Below are positions 35,701-45,844 of a stretch of 64,000 nucleotides of DNA, piece after piece. The stretch is from Caballeronia concitans (GTDB lineage Bacteria; Pseudomonadota; Gammaproteobacteria; Burkholderiales; Burkholderiaceae). The stretch covers positions 124,001 to 188,000 of the forward strand of contig NZ_FCNV02000005.1 of assembly GCF_001544615.1 (NCBI RefSeq), read 5' to 3'. Within the stretch, counting starts at the first letter, position 1. Every line of letters starts with the position of its first letter. Below the pieces are notes generated by a model. That model was not told the origin of the DNA and did not search any database. It was given only the letters and a program-made list of their open reading frames with translations. A program made the position numbers and the translations under genes.

Positions 35701-36818
35701 GACGGCAGCGGCGTGGCGCTGTCGCGGGCGTTTTCCCACTTCTGACGCGCGTCGGGCAGATCGAGGTTCGACACAGTGAAGCCCGCGAGACCGGCCTTCG
35801 GACGCGCGCCGCGTCCCGTCGCGCCTTCGTCGCGGATTTCGCCGCCCGAGCCCGTCGCCGCGCCCGCGAACGGCGAAATGGCGGTCGGGTGGTTGTGCGT
35901 CTCGACCTTCATCAGCGTGTGCGTCAGTTCGACGTGACGCTCGTAGTGCTCACTGTCGCCGCGCGGGAACCAGCGCTCCGCGATGCCGCCCTGCATGATC
36001 GCCGAGTTGTCCGAATAAGCGACGATCGTCCCTTCGTGATTCAGCTTCTCGGTGTTGCGGATCATCTGGAACAGCGACATGTCCTGCTTGTCGCCGTCGA
36101 TGGTCCATTCGCCGTTGAAAATCTTGTGGCGGCAGTGCTCGCTGTTGGCCTGCGCGAACATCATCAGCTCGACATCGGTCGGATTGCGCTTCAGGCTTTC
36201 GAACGCATTCACCAGATAGTCGATCTCGTCTTCGGCCAGCGCGAGCCCGAGTTCCGTGTTCGCGGCTTCGAGCGCCTTGCGCCCCGTGCCGATGATATCG
36301 ACCGTCTGCAACGGCTTCGCGGGCAGTTCATCGAAGAGATGCAGCGCCTGATCGCGCGAGGCGACGACGTTTTCCGTCATGCGGTCGTGCAGCGCGGCGG
36401 CCACGCGGGCGCGCGCTTCGTCGGTCAGCACCTTCTTGCCGCCGAGCAGACCGCTCTTCACGATGACCGAGTACTCGACGCCACGCTCGATGCGCCGCAC
36501 CGTCGCAAGCCCGCAATGATGCGCGATGTCGGTCGCCTTGCTCGCCCACGGCGACACCGTGCCGAAGCGCGGCACGACCATGAACGTCTCGACATGGCCG
36601 CGTTCCTTCGGCTCCTCGAACGGTGCGCCGTAGTGCATCAGCGCGTGGATGCGGTTCGTTTCCTCGTCGGCGAGCGGCTCGGACGAGTTGACGAAATGCA
36701 GGAATTGCCCGCGCACGCCGACGATATTCGCGTCGATCTTGACGAGCGTTTCGAGAAGACGGGTCTGACGGAAATCGGAGAGGGCCGAAGCGCCGGGGAA
36801 ACACGAGAAGTGGGCCAT
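32781..36818 (-). CDS. purL: Phosphoribosylformylglycinamidine synthase (large PurL)
   Basis: Fourth step of purine synthesis: FGAR plus glutamine and ATP to FGAM. The protein is the single-chain form, 1345 residues. The N-terminal region and first AIRS-like half contain [45 protein letters not shown] and [11 protein letters not shown]. The second half has [22 protein letters not shown] and [17 protein letters not shown]. The C-terminal glutaminase has [20 protein letters not shown], the nucleophile in [14 protein letters not shown] and His in AHGEGF. The start MAHFSCFPG is chosen; 21 upstream codons lack a ribosome site. Confidence 0.97.
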   Translation of the reverse strand: MAHFSCFPGASALSDFRQTRLLETLVKIDANIVGVRGQFLHFVNSSEPLADEETNRIHALMHYGAPFEEPKERGHVETFMVVPRFGTVSPWASKATDIAHHCGLATVRRIERGVEYSVIVKSGLLGGKKVLTDEARARVAAALHDRMTENVVASRDQALHLFDELPAKPLQTVDIIGTGRKALEAANTELGLALAEDEIDYLVNAFESLKRNPTDVELMMFAQANSEHCRHKIFNGEWTIDGDKQDMSLFQMIRNTEKLNHEGTIVAYSDNSAIMQGGIAERWFPRGDSEHYERHVELTHTLMKVETHNHPTAISPFAGAATGSGGEIRDEGATGRGARPKAGLAGFTVSNLDLPDARQKWENARDSATPLPSRNPADQHEPYGRPERIASPLQIMIDGPIGAAAFNNEFGRPNLGGYFRTYEQNVAGRVRGYHKPIMIAGGIGNISDQHTHKHDLPAGTLLIQIGGPGMRIGMGGGAASSMATGANTAELDFDSVQRGNPEIQRRAQEVINACWQQGERNPILSIHDVGAGGISNAFPELVDGAGKGARFELRKVQLEETGLSPREIWSNEAQERYVLAIAPADLPAFEAICERERCPVAVVGVATDERQLKLIDDENEGQEPVDMPMDVLLGKPPKMHRDVTRETARFEPVDVTGLMLSEVAVDVLKHPSVASKSFLITIGDRSVGGTTARDQFVGPWQVPVADCAITTMDYAGFRGEAMTMAERTPLAVIDAPASGRMAVGEAVTNIASAPIESLGKLKLSANWMAACGSAGEDAALYDTVKAIGMELCPALGISIPVGKDSLSMRTKWQDARGAQKEVVSPVSLIISAFAPVEDVRRHLTPQLAADTNTVLIAIDLGRGRNRLGGSILAQVTQQVGDATPDVDDPEDLKRFFAAIQSLNADGKLLAYHDRSDGGLWATVCEMAFAGHVGVSLNVDMLTLDANHESDYGDAKDWAKQTSGRRDDRTLRALFSEELGAVVQVRASDRDAVLGALRAHGLSACSHVIGKPNENDAIEIYRDAKKIYGAPRVELYRAWSEVSWRIARLRDNPACADAEYDALLDAADPGLSPVLTFDPADDVAAPFIATNKRPRVAILREQGVNSHLETAYAFDRAGFDAHDVHMSDLLEGRATLADFAGAVACGGFSYGDVLGAGEGWAKTIRFNPRLADMFAAFFGRPDTFALGICNGCQMMSSLASIIPGAEAWPKFTRNKSEQFEARFSLVEVQNSPSIFFAGMEGSRIPVAVAHGEGFADFSQQGDANHALVAMRYVDHRGNATESYPFNPNGSPQGITSVTTPDGRFTVLMPHMERVHRNVQMSWTPDDWATDASPWLRVFQNARRFLG

Positions 36819-37209
36819 TGTGACGATGCGTCGATGACGTCTGTGAGCCGCTCGACGGCACTCGGAGCGCCGAGTGTGCAAAGCGGCGTGAGGCGAAAAG
36901 GAAGACCGCGATTATAACCCGGATACGTCTCGAAATCGGACGGGGCCGGTGCGGCCGGCCCGTCGCGTCCGCGCGCCGCGCGTAGCGCTTCTTTCATGCC
37001 TTATCCTGAAATGCCGGTGGGCCGGGAAAGCGTGCGCGCGGCGTCCCGGCCGGCGGTCCCTTTGCGGCGAATTTGGCGCTATCATGGCGCGCTTTCTTCG
37101 GGCGCGGCACGCCGCCGCGCCTGCCGTTTTACCGTGAGAACATGCGGCTCTCCGGCGCCTTTTGCGTCGTTCCGCCGTGCAATGTCCCGCCTTCGGGCAC
37201 GAAAAAGTC
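36819..37209. other. 391-base divergent gap between purL and the DadA-like gene
   Basis: No gene is supported. It holds the purL promoter candidate and, on the right, the leader of the oxidoreductase gene. Open frames here are run-ons of the neighbouring genes in GC-rich DNA. Confidence 0.6.
36911..36939 (-). promoter_or_regulatory. Candidate purL promoter
   Basis: On the minus strand a perfect -10 TATAAT lies 17 bases from a poor -35 (CCGATT). Transcription would start about 85 bases before the purL ATG. I did not find a convincing PurR-type operator by eye. Confidence 0.5.
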
Positions 37210-38502
37210 ATGGATGTCATCGTCATCGGCGGAGGAATCGCCGGCATCGCCACTGCCTATCAGTTACACGCGGCCGGGCATCGCGTCTGCGTGATCGAAC
37301 GTCACGCGACCGTTGCCCAGGGCGCGACCTATGGCCAGGGCGGCGCCTTGCTGCCCTCGCCGCTCGACGTCTGGTTCGGTCCGACGTTCATGGCGTCGAA
37401 TCGCGCCAAGCAGAGCGGGATGCTCGTCAAGACCGGTTTCGACGGCACCGCGCGCGCTTTCCTGAAGCAGCTCGGCCGGCTGCGCGACAAGGACGCGTTC
37501 GCCGCGCAATGTGGGCTGTTGCGGCCGCTCGTCGAAGTTTCGCATCGTGCGATCGTCGAGATGGAAACGACGCACCAGCTCGATTGCGAGCAGCGCGCCG
37601 GCATGCTGCACGTGTTCCGCCATGCGCGGGAACTGGAAGAGGCGCAGCCGGCCATCGACCTGCTCAAGAGCTTCGGCGTGCCATACCGGCTGTTGTCGCC
37701 GGAGGAATGCGTCGCGGCGGAGCCTTCCGTGCCCGACGATCCCGCGTTCGCCGGCGGCGTGCTGCTGCCCGAGGCGCGCACGGCCAACTGCCCGCTATTC
37801 ACGAAGCAGATCAAGCAGATTCTCGACGACGGCGGCGTGCAGTTCCACATGAATCGCGAAGTGGCGTCGGTGCGGCTGGAGGAACGGCGCGCGGTGATCC
37901 AGCTGTCGGGCGCGAAGGACGACAAGAAGCGCGCGAGCGACGTCGAAACCATCGCCGCCGACGCGATCGTCGTTGCCGCAGGCGCCGACACGCCCGCGCT
38001 GCTGAACGGCTCGAAATCGATGTCCGCGCTGTATCCGCTGCGCTTGCACACGCTCACCGCGCCCGTCGCGTACGAGGAGCGCGCGCCGCACACGACGGTC
38101 GTGGATTCGGTGAAGCGCATCACGATGACGCGTGTGAACCAGCGCCTGCGCGTGGGCGGCGCGGGCGTCTTTCAGAGCGTGTCCAAGGCCGACAAGCCGA
38201 TCGACGCCGCCCTCGCCCGCCGCGCGCTCGACGTGCTCAGCCAGGGCACGCACGACTGGATTCCGGGCGCGGCGCGCGTATCGGCCGCGCGCGCGTGGGA
38301 CGGCTTGCGGCTGCTTTCCGTCGATGGCCTGCCGGTCGTCGGCGCGACGCGGCATCCGCGTCTTTTCGTGAACGCCGCGCACGGCCCGGCCGGCTGGGGC
38401 CTCGCGTGCGGGTCTGCTAAAGTGGTCGCGGATCTCGTCTCCGGTCTCACGCCCGATATTCCCGCCGATGCGCTCGCGGCGCTCAGCATCGAACGCTTCT
38501 GA
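37210..38502 (+). CDS. FAD-dependent D-amino-acid dehydrogenase-like oxidoreductase
   Basis: DadA/DAO-family flavoenzyme of 430 residues. The N-terminal FAD dinucleotide-binding motif is VIVIGGGIAGIATAYQLHAAGHRVCVIER. YGQGGALLPSPL follows as in DadA, and the C-terminal FAD segment is HGPAGWGLACGSAKVVADLVSG. The likely role is oxidative deamination of D-amino acids at the membrane, passing electrons to quinone, but substrate range cannot be read. The ATG at MDVIVIGGG is used. No alanine racemase gene is adjacent. The NAD(P)HX repair gene follows after about 80 bases. Confidence 0.88.
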   Translation: MDVIVIGGGIAGIATAYQLHAAGHRVCVIERHATVAQGATYGQGGALLPSPLDVWFGPTFMASNRAKQSGMLVKTGFDGTARAFLKQLGRLRDKDAFAAQCGLLRPLVEVSHRAIVEMETTHQLDCEQRAGMLHVFRHARELEEAQPAIDLLKSFGVPYRLLSPEECVAAEPSVPDDPAFAGGVLLPEARTANCPLFTKQIKQILDDGGVQFHMNREVASVRLEERRAVIQLSGAKDDKKRASDVETIAADAIVVAAGADTPALLNGSKSMSALYPLRLHTLTAPVAYEERAPHTTVVDSVKRITMTRVNQRLRVGGAGVFQSVSKADKPIDAALARRALDVLSQGTHDWIPGAARVSAARAWDGLRLLSVDGLPVVGATRHPRLFVNAAHGPAGWGLACGSAKVVADLVSGLTPDIPADALAALSIERF

Positions 38503-38579
38503 CGCGCGGGGTGGCACGAATGGTGCGGGCCGGAGCGCTCGCCGATTCGTCGATCATTGACCCACGCCCCCGCGCCAAC

Positions 38580-40127
38580 ATGACCGCTCCCTACTTAACG
38601 CCCGACGACGACGCCATCGCGCTCTTCACGCTCGCCGAACTGCGCACGATCGAGGCGCGCGCCGCTTCCGCGCTGCCGCCGCATACGCTGATGGGGCGCG
38701 CGGGCGCGGCGGCGGCGCACTATCTGCTCGACGCCATCGCGCGAGATCCCGATTCGCCCGCGCTGCCCGTCTGGATCGCGGCGGGCCCCGGCAATAATGG
38801 CGGCGATGCGCTCGTCGTCGCGGAGCAACTGCATCGCGCGGGCGTGGCGGTGCGCGTGTGCATGCCCATCGAAGTCAAACCCGACGACGCGCGCTGGGCG
38901 CTCGAAGCGGCGCGCGCGGCGGGCGTGAGCATCGAAGGACAGCCGCCCGCATCGTTCGATGAATACGGCTGGCTCGTCGACGGCATGTTCGGCATCGGCC
39001 TCACGCGCGCGCTCGACGGCGTGTTCGCGACTATCGCGGCCCGCATGGCACGTCGCGCCCGCGGCTCGGGCCGCGTGCTCGCGCTCGACATTCCGAGCGG
39101 CCTCGACAGCGATACCGGCGCGCGCGTCGGCGGCGGCGAAGCGGTGCGCGCGAACGTCACGGTGACGTTCATCGGCGCGAAGCCGGGCCTGATGACCGCC
39201 GAGGGGCGCGATCTGTGCGGCGAACTGAAAGTCGCGACGCTCGATGTCGAACCGCTCGCCGCGCCGTCCGTCGTGCTAAACGCGACGTCGCTGTTTCGCG
39301 GGCACATGCCGCCGCGCGACTACGCGACCAACAAGGGCACGTTCGGCACGCTGGCGGTCGTCGGCGGCGATACGGGCATGTGCGGCGCGCCGATTCTCGC
39401 CGCGCGCATGGCGCTCTACGGCGGCGCGGGCAAGGTGCACGTCGCGTTTCTCGGCGAAGGCGGCCCGCCCTACGATCCGCCGCATCCGGAACTCATGCTG
39501 CATCACGTCGACGGCTTCGCGCTCGACAAGATGGATGCGCTCGCCATCGGCTGCGGAATGGGCAAAAGCGATCGCGCGAAGAAAATCCTCGCGGACGTGC
39601 TCAAGCTCGACATGCCGAAGCTTCTCGATGCCGACGCGCTCAATCTCGTCGCCGAGGACGACGCGCTCGCCGCCGAAGTCGCCGCGCGCGGCCAGGCGGG
39701 CGATCCGTGCATTCTGACGCCGCATCCGCTCGAAGCCGCACGCCTCCTGGAGACGGACGCCAAGGCCGTGCAAAGCGATCGCATCGATGCCGCGCGACGG
39801 CTTTCGGCGCGCTTTGCCGCCGTCGCCGTGCTGAAAGGCTCGGGTACGGTGATCGCATCGCCGGACGGCCGCGTCGCCGTGAATCCGACGGGCAATGCCG
39901 GGCTCGCGACCGGCGGCACCGGCGACGTGCTCGGCGGATTGATCGGAGCATTGCTGGCCCAGAAACTTCCCGCGTACGAAGCCGCACTCGCGGGCGTCTA
40001 TCTCCACGGGCTGGCGGCACAGACGCTGACCGCGCAAGGCATCGGTCCCGCGGGTCTGACTGCGGGCGAGCTTGCGCCCGAAGTGCGCAGTCTCATCAAT
40101 CGCCGTTTTTATGCGGACCGCGCGTGA
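38580..40127 (+). CDS. nnrDE: Bifunctional NAD(P)HX epimerase/dehydratase
   Basis: Metabolite-repair enzyme of 515 residues that re-forms NAD(P)H from its damaged hydrates. The N-terminal YjeF_N epimerase half (about 15-220) has AGPGNNGGDALVVAEQLHRAG and LALDIPSGLDSDTGA. The C-terminal ribokinase-like ADP-dependent dehydratase half (about 240-510) has LAVVGGDTGMCGAPILAARMALYGGAGKV, CILTPHPLEAARLL, VAVLKGSGTVIASPDGRVAVNPTGNAGLATGGTGDVLGGLIGALLAQ. The ATG at TAPYLTPDD is used; the longer frame begins within the preceding gap. Full length, no defects seen. Confidence 0.94.
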   Translation: MTAPYLTPDDDAIALFTLAELRTIEARAASALPPHTLMGRAGAAAAHYLLDAIARDPDSPALPVWIAAGPGNNGGDALVVAEQLHRAGVAVRVCMPIEVKPDDARWALEAARAAGVSIEGQPPASFDEYGWLVDGMFGIGLTRALDGVFATIAARMARRARGSGRVLALDIPSGLDSDTGARVGGGEAVRANVTVTFIGAKPGLMTAEGRDLCGELKVATLDVEPLAAPSVVLNATSLFRGHMPPRDYATNKGTFGTLAVVGGDTGMCGAPILAARMALYGGAGKVHVAFLGEGGPPYDPPHPELMLHHVDGFALDKMDALAIGCGMGKSDRAKKILADVLKLDMPKLLDADALNLVAEDDALAAEVAARGQAGDPCILTPHPLEAARLLETDAKAVQSDRIDAARRLSARFAAVAVLKGSGTVIASPDGRVAVNPTGNAGLATGGTGDVLGGLIGALLAQKLPAYEAALAGVYLHGLAAQTLTAQGIGPAGLTAGELAPEVRSLINRRFYADRA

Positions 40128-40159
40128 CGCGTTGCAAGCATCCGTTCACGCATCGTCGC

Positions 40160-40165
40160 TATACT
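40160..40165 (+). promoter_or_regulatory. Candidate -10 box upstream of pgi
   Basis: TATACT in the 168-base gap between nnrDE and pgi would give a leader of about 125 bases. The nearest -35-like TTGCAA is 22 bases upstream, longer than ideal, so the call is weak. Confidence 0.3.
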
Positions 40166-40295
40166 CCCTTTTGATTCGGGCAACCGCAGCGGCGCCGGCT
40201 GCATTCGACGAACATCCGATGATCGTCGCACGCCGCCGCGCCGAACCGCATTCGCACGGACGTTTTCTCCTGTCACTCTCGACTATCAGACCGCT

Positions 40296-41918
40296 ATGAC
40301 GCTCAATTCGCTTCCTGCCTGGTCGGCGCTCCAATCGCATTACGATGCCATCTCCGGCGAGCGCCTGCGCGACTGGTTCGCGCCGCAAAACGACACCGCG
40401 CCGACGCGCGCCGAGCGCCTGACGTTCGAAGGCGGCGGACTCACGATCGATTTCTCGAAGAACCGCATCACCGACGCCACGCTCGAGCTATTAATCCAGC
40501 TCGCCGAAGAAGCCGGCGTCACGAAGCGCCGCGACGCGATGTTCAATGGCGATATCGTCAACATCACGGAAGGACGCGCGGTGCTGCATACCGCGTTGCG
40601 CGCGCAGTCGCCTGACGCGCCCTTCCACGAACAGGTGCAGAAAGAAAAGGCGAAGATGGCCGCGTTCGCCGACAAGGTGCGCGACGGCGCGTGGACCGGC
40701 TATACCGGCAAGCGCATTCGTCACGTGGTGAACATCGGCATCGGCGGATCGGATCTCGGGCCGAAGATGGTCGTGCACGCGCTGCATCATCTCGCGTCGA
40801 AGGAACTGGATACGCATTTCGTTTCCAACGTCGATGGCGCCGATCTTTACAACGTGCTCGAGCAGATCGACGCCGAAGAGACGCTCGCGATCGTCGTCTC
40901 GAAGACCTTCACCACGCTCGAAACCATGACCAACGCGCACTCGATGCGCAACTGGTTCATCCAGCAAGGCTGCCCGGAAGATCAACTGTCGAAGCATTTC
41001 GTCGGGGTGTCGGCGAATCCGGCGGAAGTCGTGAAGTTCGGCATCGCGAAGGAGAATGTCTTCGAGATGTGGGACTGGGTCGGCGGGCGTTACTCGCTGT
41101 GGTCGGCGGTCGGTCTGTCGATCATGCTGTCCGTCGGTCCGAAGAACTTCGATGCGCTGCTCGAAGGCGCGGACCAGATGGACCGCCATTTCCGCGAAGC
41201 GCCGCTCGCCGAGAACCTGCCCGTGCTGATGGGCATGATCGGCATCTGGTATCGCAATTTCTTCGGCTCGCAAAGCGATCTGATCGCGCCGTATTCGCAG
41301 GCGCTGCACTATCTGCCGTCGTATCTCCAGCAGCTTGAGATGGAAAGCAACGGCAAGTCCGCGACGCTCGACGGCGGCATGGTCGACTACCCCACCGCCG
41401 CCGTGATCTGGGGCGAGCCGGGCACGAACGGCCAGCACGCGTTCTTCCAGATGCTGCATCAGGGACCGACGCTCATCCCGATCGACTTTATCGCCGTGCT
41501 GACGCCGGAGCATCCGCTCGTCGATCATCATGCGAAGCTGCTCGCCAACTGCTTCGCGCAAAGCGAAGCGCTGATGCTCGGCCGCACGCTCGAAGAAGCG
41601 AAGAAGGTCGCGGGTCCGGGCAAGGAAGAACTCGCGACGCATCAGAGCTTTCCCGGCAACCGGCCGACCACGACCATCATGCTCGACGCGCTCACGCCGC
41701 AAACGCTGGGCGCGCTGATCGCGCTCTACGAACACAAGGTGCTCGTGCAGGGCACGGTCTGGAACGTCAACTCGTTCGATCAGTGGGGCGTGGAGCTGGG
41801 CAAGATTCTCGGCAAGGTCGTCGAAGCGGATATCACCGCGGCGAGCGTCGATGCATCGAAGCACGATTCGTCGACGTCCGCGTTGATCGAGCGCGCGCGC
41901 AAGGCGCTCAAGCGCTGA
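40296..41918 (+). CDS. pgi: Glucose-6-phosphate isomerase
   Basis: Interconverts glucose-6-phosphate and fructose-6-phosphate; 540 residues, cytosolic. Family segments: [41 protein letters not shown], the signature [18 protein letters not shown] with the sugar-binding residues, [18 protein letters not shown] with the catalytic Glu and His, and the C-terminal [20 protein letters not shown] with the catalytic Lys. Length is normal. It is convergent with the ABC ATPase gene, with 22 bases between. Confidence 0.97.
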   Translation: MTLNSLPAWSALQSHYDAISGERLRDWFAPQNDTAPTRAERLTFEGGGLTIDFSKNRITDATLELLIQLAEEAGVTKRRDAMFNGDIVNITEGRAVLHTALRAQSPDAPFHEQVQKEKAKMAAFADKVRDGAWTGYTGKRIRHVVNIGIGGSDLGPKMVVHALHHLASKELDTHFVSNVDGADLYNVLEQIDAEETLAIVVSKTFTTLETMTNAHSMRNWFIQQGCPEDQLSKHFVGVSANPAEVVKFGIAKENVFEMWDWVGGRYSLWSAVGLSIMLSVGPKNFDALLEGADQMDRHFREAPLAENLPVLMGMIGIWYRNFFGSQSDLIAPYSQALHYLPSYLQQLEMESNGKSATLDGGMVDYPTAAVIWGEPGTNGQHAFFQMLHQGPTLIPIDFIAVLTPEHPLVDHHAKLLANCFAQSEALMLGRTLEEAKKVAGPGKEELATHQSFPGNRPTTTIMLDALTPQTLGALIALYEHKVLVQGTVWNVNSFDQWGVELGKILGKVVEADITAASVDASKHDSSTSALIERARKALKR

Positions 41919-41940
41919 ATTGGGAACGGTTCGTTGATGG

Positions 41941-42642
41941 CTAGACGCTCAGGCCGTTGACGAGCCGCCCTGCTTCGATCGTCACCGTCGCATCGCAGCG
42001 TTCGGCGAGTTCGGGATCGTGCGTGACGAGGACGAGCGTCGCACCGTTGCGCTTGTTCATCTCGAACATCAGATCGATGATCGCGTAACCCGTGGCGGCG
42101 TCGAGGCTGCCGGTGGGTTCGTCGGCGAACAGCACCGCCGGATGCGTGACGAACGCGCGCGCGAGCGCCACGCGCTGCTGCTCGCCGCCCGACAGCAGCT
42201 TCGGATAATGCCGCGTCCGCGCGGCAAGGCCGACTTGGTCGAGCAGCGACCGCGCGCGCTCGGCAATCTGATCGTGCGGCATCTCGGCGCGCAATTCGAG
42301 CGGCAGCATCACGTTCTCGAGCGCGGTCAGATGCGGCATCAACTGGAACGACTGAAACACGAAGCCAACCGCGCCGCTCCTGAGCGCGGCGCGCTGGTCT
42401 TCATCGAGCGTCGATAGCTCCTTGCCCAGCAGGCGAACCGAGCCCTCGCTCGCGCTGTCCAATCCCGCGAGCAGGCCGAGCAGAGTCGACTTGCCCGAGC
42501 CCGATGCGCCGACGATCGCCACGCTGCTGCCCTTCGCGATGGAAAGATCGATCTGGTCGAGAATCGTGAGCTCGCCCGTTGCGTCCTTCACCCGCTTGCT
42601 TAATCCCCGTACTTCGATGACCGGCTCGATATTGTTTTGCAT
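41941..42642 (-). CDS. ABC transporter ATP-binding protein (YbbA/LolD-like)
   Basis: ATPase of 233 residues of the MacB/LolD/YbbA type. Walker A is [13 protein letters not shown], the Q-loop is [10 protein letters not shown], the signature is [14 protein letters not shown], Walker B is AVLFADEP and the H-loop is LVTHD. In enterobacteria ybbA lies divergent from tesA and is followed by the permease gene ybbP. Here it lies divergent from a TesA-like gene but no permease gene follows (the next gene is pgi), so the partner is elsewhere or lost. AAGG lies upstream. Its ATG overlaps the divergent ATG of the esterase gene by two bases. Confidence 0.92.
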   Translation of the reverse strand: MQNNIEPVIEVRGLSKRVKDATGELTILDQIDLSIAKGSSVAIVGASGSGKSTLLGLLAGLDSASEGSVRLLGKELSTLDEDQRAALRSGAVGFVFQSFQLMPHLTALENVMLPLELRAEMPHDQIAERARSLLDQVGLAARTRHYPKLLSGGEQQRVALARAFVTHPAVLFADEPTGSLDAATGYAIIDLMFEMNKRNGATLVLVTHDPELAERCDATVTIEAGRLVNGLSV

Positions 42643-43333
42643 GGACACCTTGAAAAAGAACTGGAGCGCGCGCGGTTTCATCCGGGCCGCCATGACGAGC
42701 GCGATGCTCGCGGCGGCGGCGTCGAACGTCGATGCAGCCGAGGCGCAGGCGGCGCTTGCGCCTCAAACGAAGCCCGCGATCGTCGTGCTGGGCGACAGCC
42801 TCTCGGCCGAATATGGCTTGCCGCGCGATACGGGCTGGGTCAATCTGCTGCGCGAGCGGCTGGCAAAAGAGCGCTTCGATTATAGCGTCGCCAATTCGAG
42901 CATCAGCGGCGACACCACGAGCGGTGGACGCGCGAGGCTCACTGCCGTGCTGACGCGCATCAAGCCGGCGGTCGTGATCGTCGAACTCGGCGCGAACGAT
43001 GCATTGCGCGGTGTGCCGCTCGCGACCACCGAGACGAACCTTCGCGGCATCGTCGATGCGTCGCTCGCCGCGCACGCCAAGGTTCTGCTCATCGGCATGT
43101 ACGTTCCTTCCAATTACGGCCCGGACTATTCGCAGAAGTTCCACGCGGTGTATGAGCGCATCGCAAAAGACAAGAAGGTGGCGCTCGTGCCTTTTCTGCT
43201 GGCGGGCATCGCGGACAAGCCCACGATGTTCCAGTCCGACCAAATTCATCCGACGGTGCAGGCTCAGCCTTTGCTATTGAACAATGTCTGGCCAACGTTG
43301 AAACCTTTGCTGGGCGCCGGCGCGTCCCAATAA
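42641..43333 (+). CDS. Arylesterase / acyl-CoA thioesterase I-like SGNH hydrolase
   Basis: Secreted or periplasmic lipase-like enzyme of 230 residues, TesA family. The SGNH blocks are visible: IVVLGDSLSAEYGL with the catalytic Ser, SSISGDTTSGGR with the oxyanion Gly, VIVELGANDALRG with Asn, and FQSDQIHPTVQAQ with the catalytic Asp and His. The N-terminus has a basic stretch and a hydrophobic Ala-rich segment (AAMTSAMLAAAASNVDA) as a probable signal peptide. The ATG used has no clear ribosome site and overlaps the divergent ABC gene start; the internal ATG at MTSAML is an alternative. Confidence 0.88.
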   Translation: MDTLKKNWSARGFIRAAMTSAMLAAAASNVDAAEAQAALAPQTKPAIVVLGDSLSAEYGLPRDTGWVNLLRERLAKERFDYSVANSSISGDTTSGGRARLTAVLTRIKPAVVIVELGANDALRGVPLATTETNLRGIVDASLAAHAKVLLIGMYVPSNYGPDYSQKFHAVYERIAKDKKVALVPFLLAGIADKPTMFQSDQIHPTVQAQPLLLNNVWPTLKPLLGAGASQ

Positions 43334-43458
43334 CCAGGACGCCGGCCGCGTCAGCGCTTCGACTAAACGCGGAAAGACGGCCACGATTCAGTTATCTGAG
43401 ACTTTCGCGTCACTCTAATAACCCCGCTCACCAGAGAGCGAATCATTAAGGAGGTCAC

Positions 43459-43800
43459 GTGAAATACTTCTCCCTGCTCGCATTGACCGTCGCGATTTCG
43501 GCTTGTGCGGCCCAGCCGCCTGCGGGCGTGCAGCAAGTCGGCACGAGCCAGAAAGCGCCGAAGGCGGTCGCGCAATGCATTTCCGAGAAATGGGCGCAGA
43601 AGTCGCAACAGCAGGTCATTTCGCAGGACACGCTCGCGAACGATCAGGCGCTCGACGTGTTCGTGCCCGGCCAGCAGCCGCCGAACGGCGCAGCGGCCGT
43701 GGTGCGTCCGTCGTGGTCGGGTCCGGGCACGTGGGTCGGCTTCCGCGCGGCGGGTGCAGCCGGCAGCGACGCCACCGGCGATATCCAGGGCTGCCTGTAA
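43459..43800 (+). CDS. Small hypothetical lipoprotein, GTG start
   Basis: Predicted lipoprotein of 113 residues. Lipobox ISAC at Cys16 follows a short hydrophobic signal (MKYFSLLALTVAISAC). Two further cysteines (CISEKW and the penultimate Cys of IQGCL) may pair. The mature part is Ala/Gln-rich with no domain I recognise. The GTG start is firmly set by AAGGAGG five bases upstream. A strong terminator shared with ppiD follows. Confidence 0.75.
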   Translation: MKYFSLLALTVAISACAAQPPAGVQQVGTSQKAPKAVAQCISEKWAQKSQQQVISQDTLANDQALDVFVPGQQPPNGAAAVVRPSWSGPGTWVGFRAAGAAGSDATGDIQGCL

Positions 43801-43867
43801 GCACAGCGATACCCGCGCGCCGGTGTTCCGAGACATCGGCGTGCGCGGTTCAGGCGTGCTGCAAAAC

Positions 43868-43902
43868 AAAAACCCCGCTTCGTTTCCGAAGCGGGGTTTT
43901 TT
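43868..43902. terminator. Bidirectional intrinsic terminator
   Basis: The arms AAACCCCGCTTCG and CGAAGCGGGGTTT have A runs on the left and T runs on the right, so the structure can end both the plus-strand lipoprotein transcript and the minus-strand ppiD transcript. Confidence 0.9.
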
Positions 43903-43921
43903 ACGCTGATGCGATCACGCC

Positions 43922-45844
43922 TTAGTTTGTCGACGCCACGGACGCGTGACTCAGCTTCACCTTCGAACGCGCCTTGAGCGCATCGAGATACGCGTCCATC
44001 TCGGCTTCCGCGTAGCGCTGCGCGATCTGCTGCTGCGCGCCCGCGAGACGGTCCGCCGCGACGGGCGCCGCCTTTTCGATACCGTTCACGCGATAGATCG
44101 CGTAACCGTCCGCGCCGAGATCGACGCCCACGTAAGTCGGCAGCTTCGATGCGTCGGCCTTGAAGACGGCGCTCAGCGCCGCGGGCGGCAGGCCTTGCGC
44201 GTCGTTGCGCGAAACCGTGATCGGCGACGTAAAGCCTTCCGTCGACTTCGACTTCTGCAGGTCGGCCAGCTTCGCCTCGCCTTCCTTGCGCGCCTGGGCG
44301 CTCGCCATTTCGGCGACGACCTTGCCGCGCACCGCGTCCTTCACCGCGTCGAACGCGGGCACGGTGGACGCCTTGTAGTCGGTCACGCGCGCCGCGATCA
44401 ACGTGTTGTTGCCGACGTCGATGGCTTGCGTGTTGTTGTGCTCCTTCACCGAATCCGGCGCGAAGACGGCGGCGAGGAACTTCCCGTTGTTGAGCGGGTT
44501 GTCCTGCGGCAGTTGCGGATTCGCTTTCGGCGTGACAGTCGCGGTCTGGATCGTCAGCTTGTACTTGTCGGCGGCGGGCTGCAGCGACTTCGCCTTCTCG
44601 TAGACGATATCGTTCAGGCCTGTCGCGGCGGCTGCGAACGCGTTCGAGCCTTCCTGCGCGGCGTAGTCCTTGGCGATCGAATCCTTCACTTCGTCGAACG
44701 GCTTGGTGACGGCCGGCTTTACGTCCGTCGCCTGGATGATGTGATAGCCGAAATCGGATTCGACGATGTTGCTGACCTCGCCCTTCTTGAGGCCGAACGC
44801 GGCGTCGTCGAACGCCTTGCCGCCCGCGATCTGCCCGCGCGCGAAGTAGCCCAGATCGCCGCCCTTGCTCGCCGAGCCGGGATCGTCCGAATTCTTCTGC
44901 GCGATTTCCGCGAACTGGTCCGGATGCGCCTTCACTTGCGCGAGCAGCGACTCGGCCTTCTGCTTGGCCTTCGCCTTGTCGGCGGCGCTGGCGTCCTTCG
45001 GCGCGTTCACGAGAATATGGCTTGCGCGCACCTGGCCTTCCGTGCGATAGCGCTGGATGTTGTCGTCGTAGAACTTCTTGAGATCGGCGTCGCTCGGCTT
45101 GGATGCCGCCGCGAGCGTCGCCGGCGACAGCACCAGATACTGGATCGTGGCCGTCTCGGGCGTCGCGAATTCGTTGCGATGCGCGTCGTAATAGGCGTGC
45201 AACTGCGCGTCGGTCGGCTGCACCTTGGCGGCGTAATCGGCGGTGCGCAGCAACATGCCCTGCACGGCGCGGCGCTGCTCGGCAAGCTCGGTCAGGCTCT
45301 GCGCCAGCGACTTGGACGTGAACGAACTCTGCTGAATGCTCGCCGGAATCTGCTGATTCGCGATGGTGTAGCGCATGCGCTCGTCGTACTGCGCGGGCGT
45401 CATGCCCTGCATCGCGAGGAGCTGCTTGTAGCGATCGACGTCGATGGTGCCGTCCGGCTTGCGCAGCGACGCGATGCCGGGGTCGGCCAGGAGCGCGCGG
45501 CGCACGGCGTCGTCCGAAGCGGTGAGATGCAGCCGCTGCGTCTCGTCCGACATGGCGCGCTGCTGCACGAGGCTGTCGACCATCGCGCTACGCGTTTCGG
45601 GCGTATCGAACATTTTGGGATCGAACTGCGCGCCGAGCATGGAGCGGGCGCGGTCTACTTGCTGCCTGAAGGCGCTGTCGTATTCGGCGCGCGTGATCTT
45701 GTGACCGTTCACGCTGGCGACGTAAGCGCGTTCGTCGAAGAAGTTGCTGAAGCCCTGAATCCCGACGATACCCAGTCCGGGCACGATCAGGAGGATCAGC
45801 AAGGCCATCATCAGGCGCTGGTGATTGCGGAAAAAGTCGAGCAT
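43922..45844 (-). CDS. ppiD: Inner-membrane-anchored periplasmic chaperone/PPIase PpiD
   Basis: Protein of 640 residues with one N-terminal membrane anchor (about 12-32, MMALLILLIVPGLGIVGIQGF), a SurA-N-like chaperone domain (VASVNGHKITRAEYDSAFRQQV), a parvulin domain at about 265-365 (VRASHILVNAPK, KNSDDPGSASKGGDLGYFARGQ, ESDFGYHIIQATD), then a large C-terminal region. It acts on proteins emerging from the Sec translocon. It is the last gene of the lon-region series on the minus strand, downstream of two tRNA genes, matching the usual lon-(hupB)-ppiD neighbourhood but without hupB. Confidence 0.94.
   Translation of the reverse strand: MLDFFRNHQRLMMALLILLIVPGLGIVGIQGFSNFFDERAYVASVNGHKITRAEYDSAFRQQVDRARSMLGAQFDPKMFDTPETRSAMVDSLVQQRAMSDETQRLHLTASDDAVRRALLADPGIASLRKPDGTIDVDRYKQLLAMQGMTPAQYDERMRYTIANQQIPASIQQSSFTSKSLAQSLTELAEQRRAVQGMLLRTADYAAKVQPTDAQLHAYYDAHRNEFATPETATIQYLVLSPATLAAASKPSDADLKKFYDDNIQRYRTEGQVRASHILVNAPKDASAADKAKAKQKAESLLAQVKAHPDQFAEIAQKNSDDPGSASKGGDLGYFARGQIAGGKAFDDAAFGLKKGEVSNIVESDFGYHIIQATDVKPAVTKPFDEVKDSIAKDYAAQEGSNAFAAAATGLNDIVYEKAKSLQPAADKYKLTIQTATVTPKANPQLPQDNPLNNGKFLAAVFAPDSVKEHNNTQAIDVGNNTLIAARVTDYKASTVPAFDAVKDAVRGKVVAEMASAQARKEGEAKLADLQKSKSTEGFTSPITVSRNDAQGLPPAALSAVFKADASKLPTYVGVDLGADGYAIYRVNGIEKAAPVAADRLAGAQQQIAQRYAEAEMDAYLDALKARSKVKLSHASVASTN

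Noticed and set aside
34716-36917. 733-codon plus-strand frame opposite purL
   Set aside because: Shadow of purL; Arg/Asp-rich noise.
36996-38420. 474-codon plus-strand frame overlapping the DadA-like gene
   Set aside because: Alternate frame of the oxidoreductase gene; Arg-rich, no motifs.
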